Shown here: piece after piece, positions 12,901 to 27,900 of the stretch | Numbering within the stretch: position 1 is the stretch's first letter | How the letters are laid out: the number at the start of each line of letters is the position of its first letter | Assembly (NCBI GenBank): GCA_943736015.1 | Contig: OX031062.1 | Location: forward strand, 29,919,462-29,983,461 | Reading direction: 5' to 3' | DNA: 64,000 nt | Origin: Tridacna crocea | Taxonomy: Eukaryota > Mollusca > Bivalvia > Cardiida > Cardiidae | Notes under the pieces: model-generated | Told to the model about the DNA's origin: nothing | Databases searched by the model: none | What the model saw: only the letters and a program-made list of their open reading frames with translations | Translations under genes and position numbers: made by a program

Positions 12901-15900
12901 GCCAAGGGTAGAGTAGCATAGTGAATCGTCAGCCTTGGCTTGCGAAGATGATTGATCGTATGGTGTTTTCAACATTATTTCAGTTATATTGCAGCTACCA
13001 GCACATCTGTCCATACATTCCTGGAGTTTTTCACCAGCACTGTGCATAACATTCTTTCCAAGCCACTGGCTGCTTTCCCATAATTATTATCATCATTGAA
13101 GCAATAATCAGTGGTGGGAGTCGAATGATTCCTGTCGCAATGACTGGGACTCGACCTTTAGAAAGAAATTGGCCAAGCCAAGTATTAACCAAACAAGCCA
13201 CCCCCTATTCTCAAGTCCTCTAGGCTACCAACTACAGTAGCAGGCTTACAAGTTACAACCTGAATTGATTTTCATACAAATAATTTAATATTCTTAACAT
13301 GTTTTTTTTTTTAATGTCATTTTCAACAATTCTAAGACATCATCTTTATTTTAATTTAACTTGTGAGCATATCCAAAGATTATATGAGAATTTTGGAAAC
13401 CTTTCTACATATAAACAAAACCTCATTTGATGTCAAAGACTGCTTTTCCAACCTACACAAACAAACTGTATGGAGGTTTAGCAAAAACATACCTTGAAAT
13501 GACTTTCAAACCTACTGAGAAATAATTTAGGCCGATTCAAGATTTGCATTCACTACTACAGAACCAATTTAGAGATTATGTTGCTCTGAGTTATTTCTAA
13601 ATTTCTAAAAGGTTTGCACTTGATTCAATGCTTCAACCCCATTTTACAAATCCTTGATGTCTGTTAGCACAGATTATCCCTTTGCAGTGCAAGCTTTTAT
13701 TCATTACACCTGATGATACCGTTAACAGGTACTTATGACACACAGAAAAATAATCTAACAGACAAGAAAGCCACTTTTTTTAATTATATTGAAAACATGG
13801 TGAAAAATGTAGCAATTGCTAGTTCCAAACAATTGCTACTTTAACTCTCCTTGTTTTAAAAGCTGTCTTTAACAGAGAAATATTGACAGGTCTGATATAC
13901 GATAATGGATAAAACTGCAGGGGATGATACTATGGTAATTTATACCCACATAGATTTATGGCTGCAGACAGTTTGCTGCACATTATCACTGCTCTATCCA
14001 TTTCCATCATAAAGAACAAGAGCACCACACACAAGTGCCAATGTCTTGGTAGCAGTAGCTTGATTTTCAGTGAAAATTATCCATCAAAAAGGGAGGTGTA
14101 ACCACGTCAAAATACTTTCATGATTACCTGCCCTTGTTGTGCAAGTTGAATTCCCCTTTTGATTGCTAGTAATTTGTCCAAGTGAGAAGTAAGTACTTTC
14201 AGTAGTATTTAAATTAGAGATATTATTAACTGAAAAAGTTTTTTCGACAGTGACCAAGACATAGATGACGATGACAATAGTAGGGCTATGACTATAACTT
14301 GACATTTCGTTTAAAAACAGCCAAGCTAAAAATGTTTCTTCTGCATCAATAACTCCTTTCTACATACCGTAAGTAATATCCCTTATAAACAGTTATCTCC
14401 CTTTTCAAGATCAGTAAATGGTGAAAAACTTTCCAGAGGGAGACAAGAAAAAAGAGAAATGAAATGGATGTTTCAAAATTAGAGCATTATTAGTATCTCT
14501 TGCATTTTCAATGCTTTTAATTGCCAGAATATCAACAAAAATACTTTTAGCATAGGTTCTAGACTGGACTTTGTTTTCTTTGCAACCTGTTTTTTACCTA
14601 CACTGTTTGTATAAGCTATTCTTGAAAGGATAGAAAACATTGGGGAAAAAAGAGAAATTACTGGTTATCAGCATTTTCTCTTGTTTCCCATATGTTTCCA
14701 AATGCTGTCTTTCTCTTGGCCATAAAAACTTGTGGTAGTGTGATAATAATTATTTAGGATTTTTTTTTCTATCTAAAATTTTATGCAAGATTCAAATAAA
14801 CCATTTACAAATTCAGTTCTCCATTCAGGACTCTCTTAATTTTCGCTTAATAGAGTTTAAAACTGTTTTCATAGCTTACGTCTTATCATAGCAGTCAGTG
14901 AATCTGCTCCCTGTGTTTCCTGGCTTTCTCACTCTGCACTGACATAAATTTTTCTCTAAACCACTGACTACTTTTCTCACATGCAACAGAGATGAGCAGT
15001 AAAAAATTCCCCAAAGGAAAGTTTGTCTCAACCAAGTATTGAACCCACAACCACCAGGTTACTAGTCAGATACACTAACCAATAAAGAGCTACCATGCCA
15101 GGTAAGAAAGAAATCTGAAACAATTCTGTACCAGCAGTTGCTCGCATCTCAACACCCATTGTTTTTACATGTTTATAGTGTCTGGCAAAGCAAAAATAGA
15201 TTCAGCCTAAATCATGCTACGGCAATGCATGACCTTCAATTTGGTCTGAAAACCAGGAGAGCATCTCAAGGAGAATTTATAAGTTATTGACTCACAAAAT
15301 TCTATCGCTAATACCAAGTGTTGTCCCCCCTCAATTTTTTTCATTAAAAAAAAACGTAACCAGCATTTTCTCCTTTTCCCCAAAAGGTTTTCTCCCCATC
15401 CAGAAACAAGTTTCATTTATCATGACACTTTAAATTTGTTGTCTGCAGAAATTAATACTTTCAATATGGTCATGTCTAACACTAAAATTTTTGTTGCTCT
15501 TAAAGAGTTAACTAAGTACAATAAGAATGGTTGGTAAATGCAGACCCAGGAGACAAAATCTTTCATCAAAAAGTAGTACAGCGTAAAGACGACCGCCTGA
15601 ATGCCCTGGCTTAAGCATCAATGTTGCAAGTAAGCTACAGGAAAAATAAGCGGGGAAAAAAAAAGAGCCAATTGGGTACTCAGTCCATACCTTCAACATG
15701 GACTTCTACTTCACCTAGCTATACCCATCTGCACATACATATTGAAAGATAGGAATAAATGCCATAATGGCAAAACATACATTGTGTAAGATATGAAAAA
15801 AATGCAGACTGGCCAAGTCTGAAACAATCTGATTCCAATGTAGATTTTATTATCTATCTGTTAGATAGAAAAATATCCCCAGTCTAACAGCACCAAGGCA

Positions 15901-18900
15901 GCTATCTTGCCCAGATAGACAAAGGTCAAGTCTAGTCTAAATGATAAAGGTGGAAAAAAGAGTAAGATAAATGCAGAAATAAACTTTGATAGACAGAGTC
16001 AATCAAATTAGGAGAGACCGACCTACTAACACATATCTGGAATTTAGGCGTTTCTGTCTGGCTATGTCAGACTGATCTGACATGACACAGACTACAGACA
16101 TCCAACCAACTATGCAGATTAACACTATATAATCTATTGTGGGCGGAGAAAAGTGCCAATTTAGATTTATATTCAATGGAAGATATCGAATTACAAGCGG
16201 GGTCAAAGGTCATGCAAACCATGTTTTAAAAAAATTAAATCACTGGCAGGTGCTGCATTTATTGGCAGCCACCTTGCCAGGTTTTTTTCATTTTATTGAC
16301 ATAATATTATCTTCCACCTCCACATGTTTGAAGTACAAAATGATGTAACAATTTAGATAACACAAACCATATTAACAATAATCAATTGGCTATTAACCTC
16401 ATATTTTAACAATTAACACAACTTTCCTCCTGCGAATTAAAACAGTCAAAAAATAAACAATTTGTTCAAAATTTTGGTGCACTTTCCTCCCACTGATACA
16501 GTTTAGGACAGAATATCAAAATTTATGTTTTTTTTCAACAATCATTAGATTCTGCTTTACTTGTAAGCAACAATAACATGTACTTGCATTTGCAGGCAAT
16601 ATAGATCGATCATGATCAGACTTCATAAAAAGGCAGTCTGATTCTTTAACTCTTTACCACATGACAAAATTTTAGACTGGTTCAAATTGAAACCATTTGC
16701 AGATGACAAAATAAAGGTGACTGAAAAATTAATATTTGTTCTGGGAAGGGTAGAAAACACTGTGGGAAAAGGAGAAAATGCTGGTTACCAGCATTTTCTC
16801 CTTTTCCTACTGTGTTTTCAAAAGGCTTCTTTCTCAAGGGTGTCAAAAGTAGGGATTGTGGTAATGGGTTAACTATTTGTCCACCATGCTGAGATATTCT
16901 GCACTGAATCTTAAATCTTTTACTCTTTACCACACAGCAAATTTCTACTTGTCCAAATTTGAAGCATTTCTCAATGACTACATGAATTTGACTTAACTCT
17001 TTACCAAACGACACAATTTAAGACTGGTCCAAACTGTAAGCATTTGCAGACGACAAATTAAAGATGGCTTACATGGTGGAATTGGTCCTTGATATAGTAG
17101 AAAATATGGAAAAAGGAGAAAATACTGGTTACTAGCAGTTTCTCCTTCTCCATCAATGTTTTCAGAAAGCTTCTTCCAAAGGGTAGTTAAAAGATGGGAT
17201 TGTTTGGTAAAGGGTTAAACAATGATCTTTGTCTTTGAAAAGATAGACGGCACAGTAGAAAAGATAGAAAATAATGTTAACCCGCAATTTCTCCTTCTCT
17301 CAAAATGTTTTCAAAACCCTCTTCTTTAGAGTCATTAAATTTTGGGTTTGTGTGGTAAGGGGTTAGATACTGGAAACATACTTAAGTTACTTGGCACTCA
17401 GAGTTCTACATAAAATGTTTATAGTAAGATGTTCATTAACTCTAAGACTGAAGTAAATGAAAAGTAATTTTTTCAACCTGTAACAAAAACCCTCTAGAAG
17501 CAATCTTCAGATTGTTTCCAGCAGAATATCTCAAACAGTTTTGGTCACTGACCAGGTTTCATGTTCTGTGAGGCCTGATCTTGAACTACAATGTCTGCAG
17601 AAGTTCATTAAGTTACCTGTGCCTGCTAAGAACAAACAGTGGAATATTCAGAGAAAAAAATGAAAAATCAACAAGTTAATCAAAACAGCTGTTTACAATT
17701 TAGCATAAATCCTTACCTATGTTCTGAATATTTTGCTCCCCACCTAGCACACAACAATCCGTAACAAGATACCAAAATGTCTGCTTCATCACAGGCCCAA
17801 ACTTCCAGCATGCTTTTTGTGGATTTCTTATCTTTTATGCAATCAACCAAATTTTAGTTTCTTTTCCTGACAATGTAGATGAAGATCAAACTGCAAAGAA
17901 CATGCAGTCTGAACCTGTGAGTACACTGTCAGTGACTTCAGTACACATTCGGTTCAATATAGCCATGAAATATCATTCTTAGAGTCTTTTTTTCTCTCAA
18001 GCTTAAAATGTCTAATTCATCTCTATCCCACCTTGGTCTGTATTCAGAAGCCATTCTTTAGAACATATTTTGTCTAATTCTTCAAGACTTTCTATAATAT
18101 TATGTGGAAGTAGTGCCACTTCTGATTGGCTGAACAAAAAGTTTTACCCAATCAGAATTTGTTACTTTCAAATTTAGAAAAATCTGGAAAATAAGACTAA
18201 GGATGTTCTTATGAATGGTGTGTGAATATGGACCCTGATTGGTTAAAAGCTCTGGCATACTGTGGTGTCCAAACAAAATGCCAATATAGCCTCATTAACA
18301 CTATCGAACACAAAATTTTAGACTTATCCAAGTTGAAAGCATTTGCAGGCAACAAATCAAATGTGGAATTAGTCAAGGAATATGTCTTTGATAGGGTACA
18401 AAAAATTGTGCAACAAGTACAAAATGCTGGTTACCCCCAACGTTTTCAAAGGCCTTCTCTATCAGAGTTATTAAATCTCGGAAAAGGATTAAGAAGCCAA
18501 GCCACCAATTGCTAATAGTCAAAACTTTTACACACGCCAGAAGAAATAATAGGCTACCAGTGAATATCGGCACAAAAAATGTTTTAGAAGAAATCAACGT
18601 GTCTTTTAGCCTGCTATTGGTCTAGTACTCCTTTTCAAACCATACAGTAAAATTTAAGTCCCAAATAAACATGACTGCATAAATTAAGTACAGCAGAAAT
18701 GATAGAATTTGCATTTGAAAGGGTTGAATATTGTACTGCTTTAACTCTTTACCACATGACAAAATTATAGACTGGTTCAAATTGAAAGCATTTGCAGACG
18801 ACGAAATAAAGGTGACTGAAAAATTGAACTTTGTTCTGGGAAGGGTAGAAAACTGTGGGAAAAGGAGAAAATGCTGGTTACCAGCATTTTCTCCTTTTCC

Positions 18901-21900
18901 TACAGTGTTTTCAAAAGGCTTCTTTCTCAGGGGCGTCAAAAGTAGGGATTGTGTGGTAATGGACACATTTTGATGCATCGAAGCCAGTCAAGAAAATGTT
19001 TTGATACATCGAGAAATAATCCTACCTTATACAGTGTGCTCAATAGAATTTTTTTTTGATATTTGATTTTAAAAAAAATAGGAATACTATTTCATGTTTT
19101 CTATACATTTGGCAATGGATGAAAACCTGCTTGTCATGGTATATCAACCAATAGAGCAATGACCTTTTCTTTAGCTATCTTTACTACATCAAAACTTTAC
19201 ACTTGTCCATATCAAATAGCTTGCTTGCAGAGACTGATTAAATGTAGCTCAGATAATTTATCTTTGAAGTGAAGAAAATATTGTGGGAAGAGAAGAAAAT
19301 GGTTAGTTACTGAAAACCATTAGGTAGCATGCTTCCTTGGGAAATGTATCAATTTTTAATTGGGTTAGTGGTTCACTGGTTAAACTGCTATAAAGGTATA
19401 ATTATATAGATATATTACTGGCTTTGCCTAGAAAGAGTATGTCTAAAACAGGAAGTACAATCAAAACTTTGATAAACAGATGAACTATGGTTTTTCATAG
19501 CATGACTTGCCAGACACCTTCAATAATAACATGTTCCTACCACAAGTTATCCACTTTGCCATCATGAAGGATATTCTACTACACATGGTGGTCTTTGATA
19601 AATGTGACCCATCACACAAAAAGAAAGATGGTTGGTTGTATTGGGGTTTAACACTATTTTAACAGCTACGGTCATATTATGGTGGTCGGTGACACACATG
19701 TGTTTCCTAACTTTCTCACACCAGTACTAACACAACTTTCTTGCCAAAGCCACCGAATACTTGGCTCATATGCTTTAGCAGAGGTTAGAGGGGAACATAC
19801 GCCGGAGAGAAAGTTCGCCTCAACCGGGTATCGAACTCATAACCACCAGGTCATGAGTCAGACATGCTCACCACTGAGCCATCCGGGTGGGTGCAAAAAG
19901 AAAGAAAACTCTGTGAGGTTGATCCGCATAGTTTTCCTTTTCCCACAAAGTTTTCTACCCTTCAAAAGCAGATTTCAATTTGAAGTTGCATTTGTTTTGT
20001 GCAAATGGTTTCAATTTGGACTAGTCTAAAATTTTGTAGCTAAGAGTGAGATATAAATCTGTACTAACCACAAAGCTGATCATGCCATCACTGGAATACT
20101 TGTCAACTCTTTACCAAATTACAGAGTTTAACCCGTTACCACACAATGCCTACTTTTGACGCCCCTGAGAAAGAAGCCTTTTGAAAACACTGTGGGAAAA
20201 GGAGAAAATGCTGGTAACCAGCATTTTCTCCTTTTCCCACAGTGTTTTCTACCCTTCCCAGAACAAATTTCAATTTTTCAGTCACCTTTATTTTGTCGTC
20301 TGCAAATGCTTTCAATTTGGACCAGTCTAAAATTTTCTCGTGTGGCAAAGAGTTTAGAGGTGACCATAACGAAGGCACTGCCAGCCTCCAGATCATGTTC
20401 AAATAAGCCCCAAGTTATCAGATCTATCAGTTACAAGGTAAAAAACATGGTGTGAAAAGTAGAAAATATTGGTTACTATCAGTTATTAAGTTATTTAACC
20501 AAGTTTTTGAAAGCCTGCTTCCTCAGGGGCCTACCTCTTTACCAAACGATAAATTTTTGGACAGGACCAAATTCAAAAAATCTGCAGATAAGAAATTAAA
20601 TCTTGTTAATATGATGATTTCTGTCTTTGAAAGGGTAGAAACTACTCTGGGAAAAGGAAGAAATGCTGTTCACCAGCACTTTCTGCTGTTCACCAGCACT
20701 TTCTCCTTTTCCAACAATGTTTTCTATAGGCCTCTTTCTTAGGGTCATTTACAGTCGGGATTGTTTGGTAAAGAGTTAAAAGCACATGATATTTTGGTAA
20801 TGGGTGCAAGGCTTTGGTAGAAGGAAGATAGAAAATGTACCAACAAAACTTATACATCATGACATCAGATGGAAACATTCCCAGTTCTGTCAGTAATTTC
20901 TCCACATTTCACAATGCCTTCAGAGACAGAGACAGAGACATCAAAAGGCACTTGCCTGTTGGAAACAATTCAGGTAAAAACAGAACCAGTCATTTGCCAA
21001 ATTGATTCCAAATACTATCCTAATGCTCAGTAGCTTCTGGTTTTTGTTACTGGTAAACCACAATCACTGCAACCAGTCATAACAAAGTTAACAAGTGCTT
21101 TCCTTCCTGTCTGAATGAATGTTTTAGAAAATTTTTGCTGACTGGGATAAGAACCCGTGTCTGCCCTTTGTGCATGAATTAGGAATAGAAAAATATAACA
21201 CACAAAATAAGTTATGTTGTTGTTATCTGTTTTGGGACTTGGATTCCATCATTTATACAGTAATTATATTCAAGAAATAAACCCAAATCATTTGAATAAA
21301 CTTTTTTATACCTCTGCATTACAGCAGAAGGTCTTTATAATCCAATAAGGTGAAAAGAGAAATGAAACATGCAAATGCGCCTTTTCCTCTTCAGGCCGAG
21401 TTGGCTTTTGAAATGATGTATGGCCATGGAACACCAAAGGTGCTTCCTGAATGTCATGAATAGATTTTAGAACTGGTTATGTATTATAAGTGGGCTTCTT
21501 TGTCCAAGTGAGCTATTGTGCTACACCCCAAAGCTCAAGTCACTGCAACACAACACCCAGAAACATACATTAAAGTTGCCAACTTTTATTCTGGTGTTAC
21601 ATTTTTTTCTTGATAAAGCTTTGAAGTTAATGAATTGATAAAAAAAAAGAATGGTTAAATTAATTGCTGGAGTAATCTGAATTCAGCATGATCAAGTCTG
21701 AAAATTGATCAAGTAAATAGGACCTCTAGTTCCAAACTAAACCGAGACATAAACTCTTCTAACACAGCCAGGGAAGGTTTTCAAAGGTTACCTAAACCAT
21801 GCAATAGATGATCAGTTGCAGACGGGCAATTTACCTTGTGATTGGAGACCTGCCAAGGTTCTCCTAGACTGCTGTGGAATTTTTACTATACAGACATCAT

Positions 21901-24900
21901 AAAGTTTACAACTGGCCTACCTCCTGACATCTGTATTTCTCAGGTTCTTAGAAATTTTAACCAGGAAATAATGCTTAGCCTTACAGTCATCAAAGAGGCA
22001 GCAATTTAATTTGCACCTTTTACACTGGGTCAATGTACTCTGACAGTCTCTTGTTGCATAGTTACACATTTCTTTACTTAACTTTTTGCAACCCTTTCCC
22101 TAACAAATTTTAGACAGTTCCAAACTGAAGAAGTAGAAGACAATGTCAAATTGGATAGAAATGAAAGAAAGTTCTGCAAAAGTGTAGATTACCTAGTGGA
22201 TAAAGGAGAAATTGCTCATTATGAGCAATTTCTCCTTTTCCCACAATTACTCACTGACCTTTTGTGGACAATGTAGATCAAGATCAGACTGCACAGGACA
22301 TGCAGTCTGATCTTAGATCTACAATGTCCTATAAAGAGATATTTTCACAAAAAAAAAATTGCCTGTGAAAAGGCAAATTTTAGGTTTTATCTGTCAGCTT
22401 GAAAGTTTCATTTCACATATTCAGCAGGATAAGGGTTAATGCAGGGCTCCAGATAAGAGGGAGTGATGGCATTCCAAATCCATAATTTCTCTTCTAAACT
22501 CTTTGTTGTGGCACTCATTAGAATCGTCTTGAAGAGACGATTCTGTTGAGTACCCATAACATGGGGTTTAGTGGAGAATAATAAATATTTTCAATTTTGT
22601 AATCAAATTCATTCCCTCTATCTGGAGCTCTATTAATGCATCTTGATCATATAAAATAAGTAAGGTTGCTTTCAGTTGTATGCAGCCAAGTACTGAGATA
22701 CCAGATGAAACATTTTTCAACCCAACAACTCCAGCCTTTCCAAAGCATGTGCTGTGATTTGTCTTCCTTCCAAAAGCTGCAGTCTTGCACACTAAACTGA
22801 CAGAAAGAAATATGTTGAACCTTGCAGCACATAATCAATTATGACCAATTAACATTGTTTGTAAGGAAGTCTAAAAGTGCTTTCACATCAACAACAGCCC
22901 TAATTACCCAATACATTATAACCACTAGACCGCTGTAAACATATAGTAATTTGAGACTTAAACCCTAGTATTAACATTGGGACAACTTATATGCTTTTAA
23001 AGGCAGTGTAGATTAAAATCTGATTGAAGTCAGAACACACAGTCTGATCCAGAATGAAACCCTCTAAAATTTTGTCAGAAATCCTTACTATAACAGCCTT
23101 GAATTTGAAGTAGTAAGGTGGACCATCTTCACTGAATATACTGTTTTCATCTTTTCAGCAGTAAAAACATCAACTCTTCACCAGATTTTGAAATTTTAGC
23201 AGGCAACAAATTATAATGTGCCTCAAATGATTTGATTTGTCAAGAAGAAAAACATTACGGGAAATGGAGAAAATGCTGCTTTCCAGCAGCATTTTCTCCA
23301 TTTCCCATAATGTTGTCAAAAGCCCACTGCTCAGGTTCATAAAACATGGAACCATGTGGCAGGTGGTTGATAAATAATTGCAGGAAGACTGCACTCTAAT
23401 TTTAGGTAAGGGCATACAGTGCGACTGTCTCAACCTCTTTAACTTCTAAAAATGCAATTAATTGAAACCCGGGGCAATCTGATCCGAACTTACATCGCCT
23501 GTCCAATGATTAATGTTATGCTAGGTGCTAAGAAGTTTTTACTAGGCACTATAACCTTAAAAGTGTCAAAATTTGAGTGATACTTTTGGCTACAATTATT
23601 GCTGTTTGTCTTTGAGAGAATAAACAACATTCTGTTGAAAAAAGGAAAAAGATGCTGCTTTCATATTCAAAATATGTTTTCAACAGGCTTTTCCTGGGCT
23701 AGTGCAAAAACTGGACTTTTCGGTAAAAGGTAAACCCTTCATAAACATACATGTGTTTTTGAGACCCTGATGAAGAGGTCTTTTGAAAACATTTTGGGAA
23801 TAGGAGAAAATACTGCTTCTTTTCCAACAATGTTTTATATCCTGTCAAAGAACCTCCGCTGATTTGAAAGTACCACTTTCAGATTTGTCACCTGCATATG
23901 CTCTTACTTTTGCAGAGTCTAAAATTTGTTGTTTGGCAAAGGGTTAATGAACATTTTGGATGATGATCAAGTACATTTGAAGATTTATTCACAATGATAA
24001 AGTCCAGATCAATTATAAGACTTCATGCCAAGTCAAATATTTGGTGCACACAGGTAAACTATAAAACTGAAATTCAAGCCAGTCTGTCATTAATTATTCC
24101 AACTGATGCTGCACACCTTCAAAAATTTCAAAAGCTTTACATCTACAAGGTCGATAAAAACTTAGGTGCATAGTAATGGTTTCTAAGTCAGTCGAGACTG
24201 CTGCCTTAAAAAGCCAACCTTTTGGTCTGCAACGAGCCAATTTCAAAAACACTGTAGCAAAGTCTGGAACTGCTTCTTGCCAGGCATTTCTTCTTTTTCA
24301 CGAATTGTTTTTCAAATCCATTCAATTTTAAAGCCAAAATTCAGACTATGAGATACAGTTGAAATAATGAGATTGATGGAAAAAGAGAAAATGCTATTTA
24401 ACTCACTACGAAACCATAAATTTTTTAAAGTACATTGTATTTGCAAGAAGACAAATACAGCCAAAAAGGCAATTACTGTCCCTGATAGAATACAAATCAT
24501 TGCGTTAAAAAGGGAAAAATCTAAGTACCAGCATTTTCTCCTTTCTCCACAGGGTTTTCAAAAGCCTTCAAATTCAGCTTTGCTAAAAACCCTGTATTGT
24601 GTGGGAAAGGGTTAAGAGGAATTTTCTCTTTTCCCACAGTATTTTCGAAAGCTTTCTACATCAGGGCTGTTTAAACTTGGGATTGTTTGGTAAGGGGATA
24701 ACCAGAAGATACAGGTTAAAGTTTAGGTGTGGCCCGTGCCTGTCTGACTCTATCAATATCAAAATACTTCCAGAAACCAGGCCAACTCTATAAAATACCA
24801 AATCACTCAAACTGAACATATTGGTAACTTTCCCAGACAACAAACTTGAACTCTTTACCTAACACAAAAAAAATTGACTAGTTCAAATTGAGAGCATTTA

Positions 24901-27900
24901 TAGACGACAAATGTATCAAACTGGAAAATAAAAATTTGCTTTTGCAACGGTTGGTAACATACTGGGAAAAGATGAAAATGCTGGTTATCCGACTTTTCTT
25001 CTGGACAGTGTGCCTGTGGTACAGAGTTAAGACTTTTCCAAACTGCAAACCTAAATTTTGCAGATGATATTTATTTTTGATGTTGTTGAATTAAAATGTC
25101 AGGGTTTTAATTACAAGGACACAAAACAGTGGGAAAAGAGAAAATGAAGGTTTGTACTTTTCCTTTCCTACACTGTCTTCAAAGGCTTTCCTTATAAAGA
25201 CCATTAAAACAAAAACAATCTGGTCAAATACAAAACATTTCCTTTCCTTTCTGTTGTGGTATAATTTGTACAGGTTTATGGTAGGTCTAAAGAAGCCAAT
25301 ACAGTAATGAGCTTACCAGATAACACAACATTAGACTTGTCCAAATTGAAATCATTGCCAGACAACATAAATTGTTTATTCTGATATGATGAGTTTTTGT
25401 TTGTGATCGAATAGAAAGGAATCTGGATTACCAGGAAAACACTGATTACCTTCACATCTTTCTCAAGGTTCCAGGGATAGGGTTACCCCCCTTTTTACCT
25501 GCCCCAGACTAAACTAATGATTTGTTCTCACTATAGAAATCACTTTAGGTTGGCTCTTTCTCACATGGTTTAGAAGTGATTAAGATTAGCTAATCTGGCC
25601 TGGTTTATTTCTAACAAAGCTTCACTGCTTCTTTATTTCCATACCACAGATTAAGAAAAATCCCACCCATGATGCAATGCTTAGTTTGGCCAATTAACAT
25701 TCAAGTGCAACTTTAACCCATTACCACACAATCCCTACTTTTGACGACCCTGAGAAAGAAGCCTTTAAAAGACATTGTGGGAAAAGGAGAAAATGCTGCT
25801 ACCCTTCACAAAACAAATTTCACATTTTCAGTCACTTTTATTTTGTCGTCTGCAAATGCTTTCAATTTGGACCAGTCTAAAATATTGTTGTTTGGTAATG
25901 GGTTTAAGGGTTTAATACTGCGACATCATCCAGCATTTCAAAACACTGTAGGAAAAAGGAATAGCTGTTTGATACAAGCAATTGCTCTTTTTCCCAAAAT
26001 GTTTTGAAATCATCCAAAAAGGCCATTTGCCTTTTCTTCAAATATTTTGCCATTGTGTCAAAATTTTAATGTAGAATACTGTTGACATGTCTGTGAGAGG
26101 GCTATAGCTCCATCTTTCTTTCTACTTTGTCCTTTAATATACAAAAATTACAGCAGATAGAAGAAGAGTTTATCCTTTACCACACAATCACAACTTTTAA
26201 CAATTCTGATAAAGAAAGCTTTTGAAACATTGTGGGAAAAGGAGAAAATGCTGGTTACTAGCATTTTCTCCTTTTCCCCATAATGTTGAAAACTTTTCAA
26301 TGATATAAAAACAAAATTCAATTTTTGAGTTACATTTATTCTATTATCTGCAAGAGCTTTCAATTTAAGCTAGTCTAAAATGTTGTTGAGCAGTAAGGAG
26401 TCAAAGAGGAAAATATGAAATATCAACACAGCAAAATAAGCTACCAGTATTTGTACCCTTTATCTTTTTATGTCCTGGCCGCACTGATAGTTTTTGCTGC
26501 ATAATGTCATTACAGATTTTCAGGAAGGTAGAAAAAGGATAAATGTCAGTCTGATTCTGCAATAGTTACTGTAAATTAAATCCAGGCTCTACAAATAAAA
26601 CCCTTCTTAGTACCTTTCATGCCTATAGTTGCCAATGTGGCCAGTATAGATAAAAGATCAGGCTGCACAAAACATGCAGCCTGATCTTTGAGCTGTACTG
26701 TCCACTTTGCTTAACCCATTACCAAATCATTGTGTGGTAAAGGGTTAACCCATTACCACACAATCCCTACTTTTGACACCCCTGAGGAAGAAAGCATTTG
26801 AAAACAATGTCGGAAAAGGAGAAAATGCTGGTAACCAGCATTTTCTCCTTTTCCCACAATGTTTTCTACCCTTTCCAAATCAAATTTCAATTTGAGATTC
26901 ACATTCATTTTGTTGTCTGCAAATGCTTTCAGTTTGGACTAGTTCAAAATTTGTCATTTGGTAAAGAGTTAAACACTGTAGAGAACAAAGCAACCATGAA
27001 TCTATGATTATTTGGGTCTTATTCTAAATCAAATGTGTATATTGGACCTATTTGACCATCAAACGGTTAACCATTAATTCTTTACCACACAATCCCAACT
27101 TTTAACGACCCTGAGAAAGAAGCCTTTTGAAAACATTGTGGTAACCAACATTTTCTCCTTTTCCTACAATGTTTCCTACTCCTCCCAGATGGCATTTCAA
27201 TTGTTTATTCACATTCATTTTCAGAAAAAAGACCCTCACAAAATATGCAATGTCGAGATCAATTTTGTTCAGAGTGTCTCAGTATAACTGACAGTGTAGA
27301 TCAGAGATCAGACTGCATGTTTTGTGCAGTCTGATATTGATCTGCACTGGTCACAGAAACAACTATATCAATGAAAGGATCTTTAACTCTTTACCAAACA
27401 ACACAATTTTGGACCAGTCTCATTTGAAAGCATTAATTTTGTGGACAACAAATTTAATTTGATTCAAGAATCGAAATTTGTTTTGGGAATTGTAGAAAAC
27501 ATTGTGGGGAAAGAAGAAAATGCTGGTAACCAGCATTTCTTCTTTTCACACAATGTTTTCAAAAGGATCCTTTCTGAGCGTTGTTAAAAGTTGGGACTGT
27601 TTTCGGAAATTTCTTTTGGGAATTGTAGAAAAAATTGTTGGAATGGAAGAAAATACTGGTAACCAGCATTTTCTTCTTTTCCCACAATGTTTTCAAAAGA
27701 ACCCTTTCTGAGGGTCGTTATGAGTCGGGACTGTGTGGAAAAGGGTTAAGTGTTAAAGGTAAAAAGTGAAAGGCTGTATATTTTCAGAGAAAATGTCATC
27801 ACATTGTATTAATAATGATCACTTTATCAGAATAAACTTGGCCTGTGTTTCATAACATCTGTACCACACTAGAAAGTAGGTTAGCACATAATAACACTAA

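Noticed and set aside
20184-20248. A microRNA gene
   Set aside because: The perfect 32 bp stem with a one-base loop, repeated dozens of times, is the MITE core. Small RNAs may arise from it, but it is not a conserved miRNA locus.
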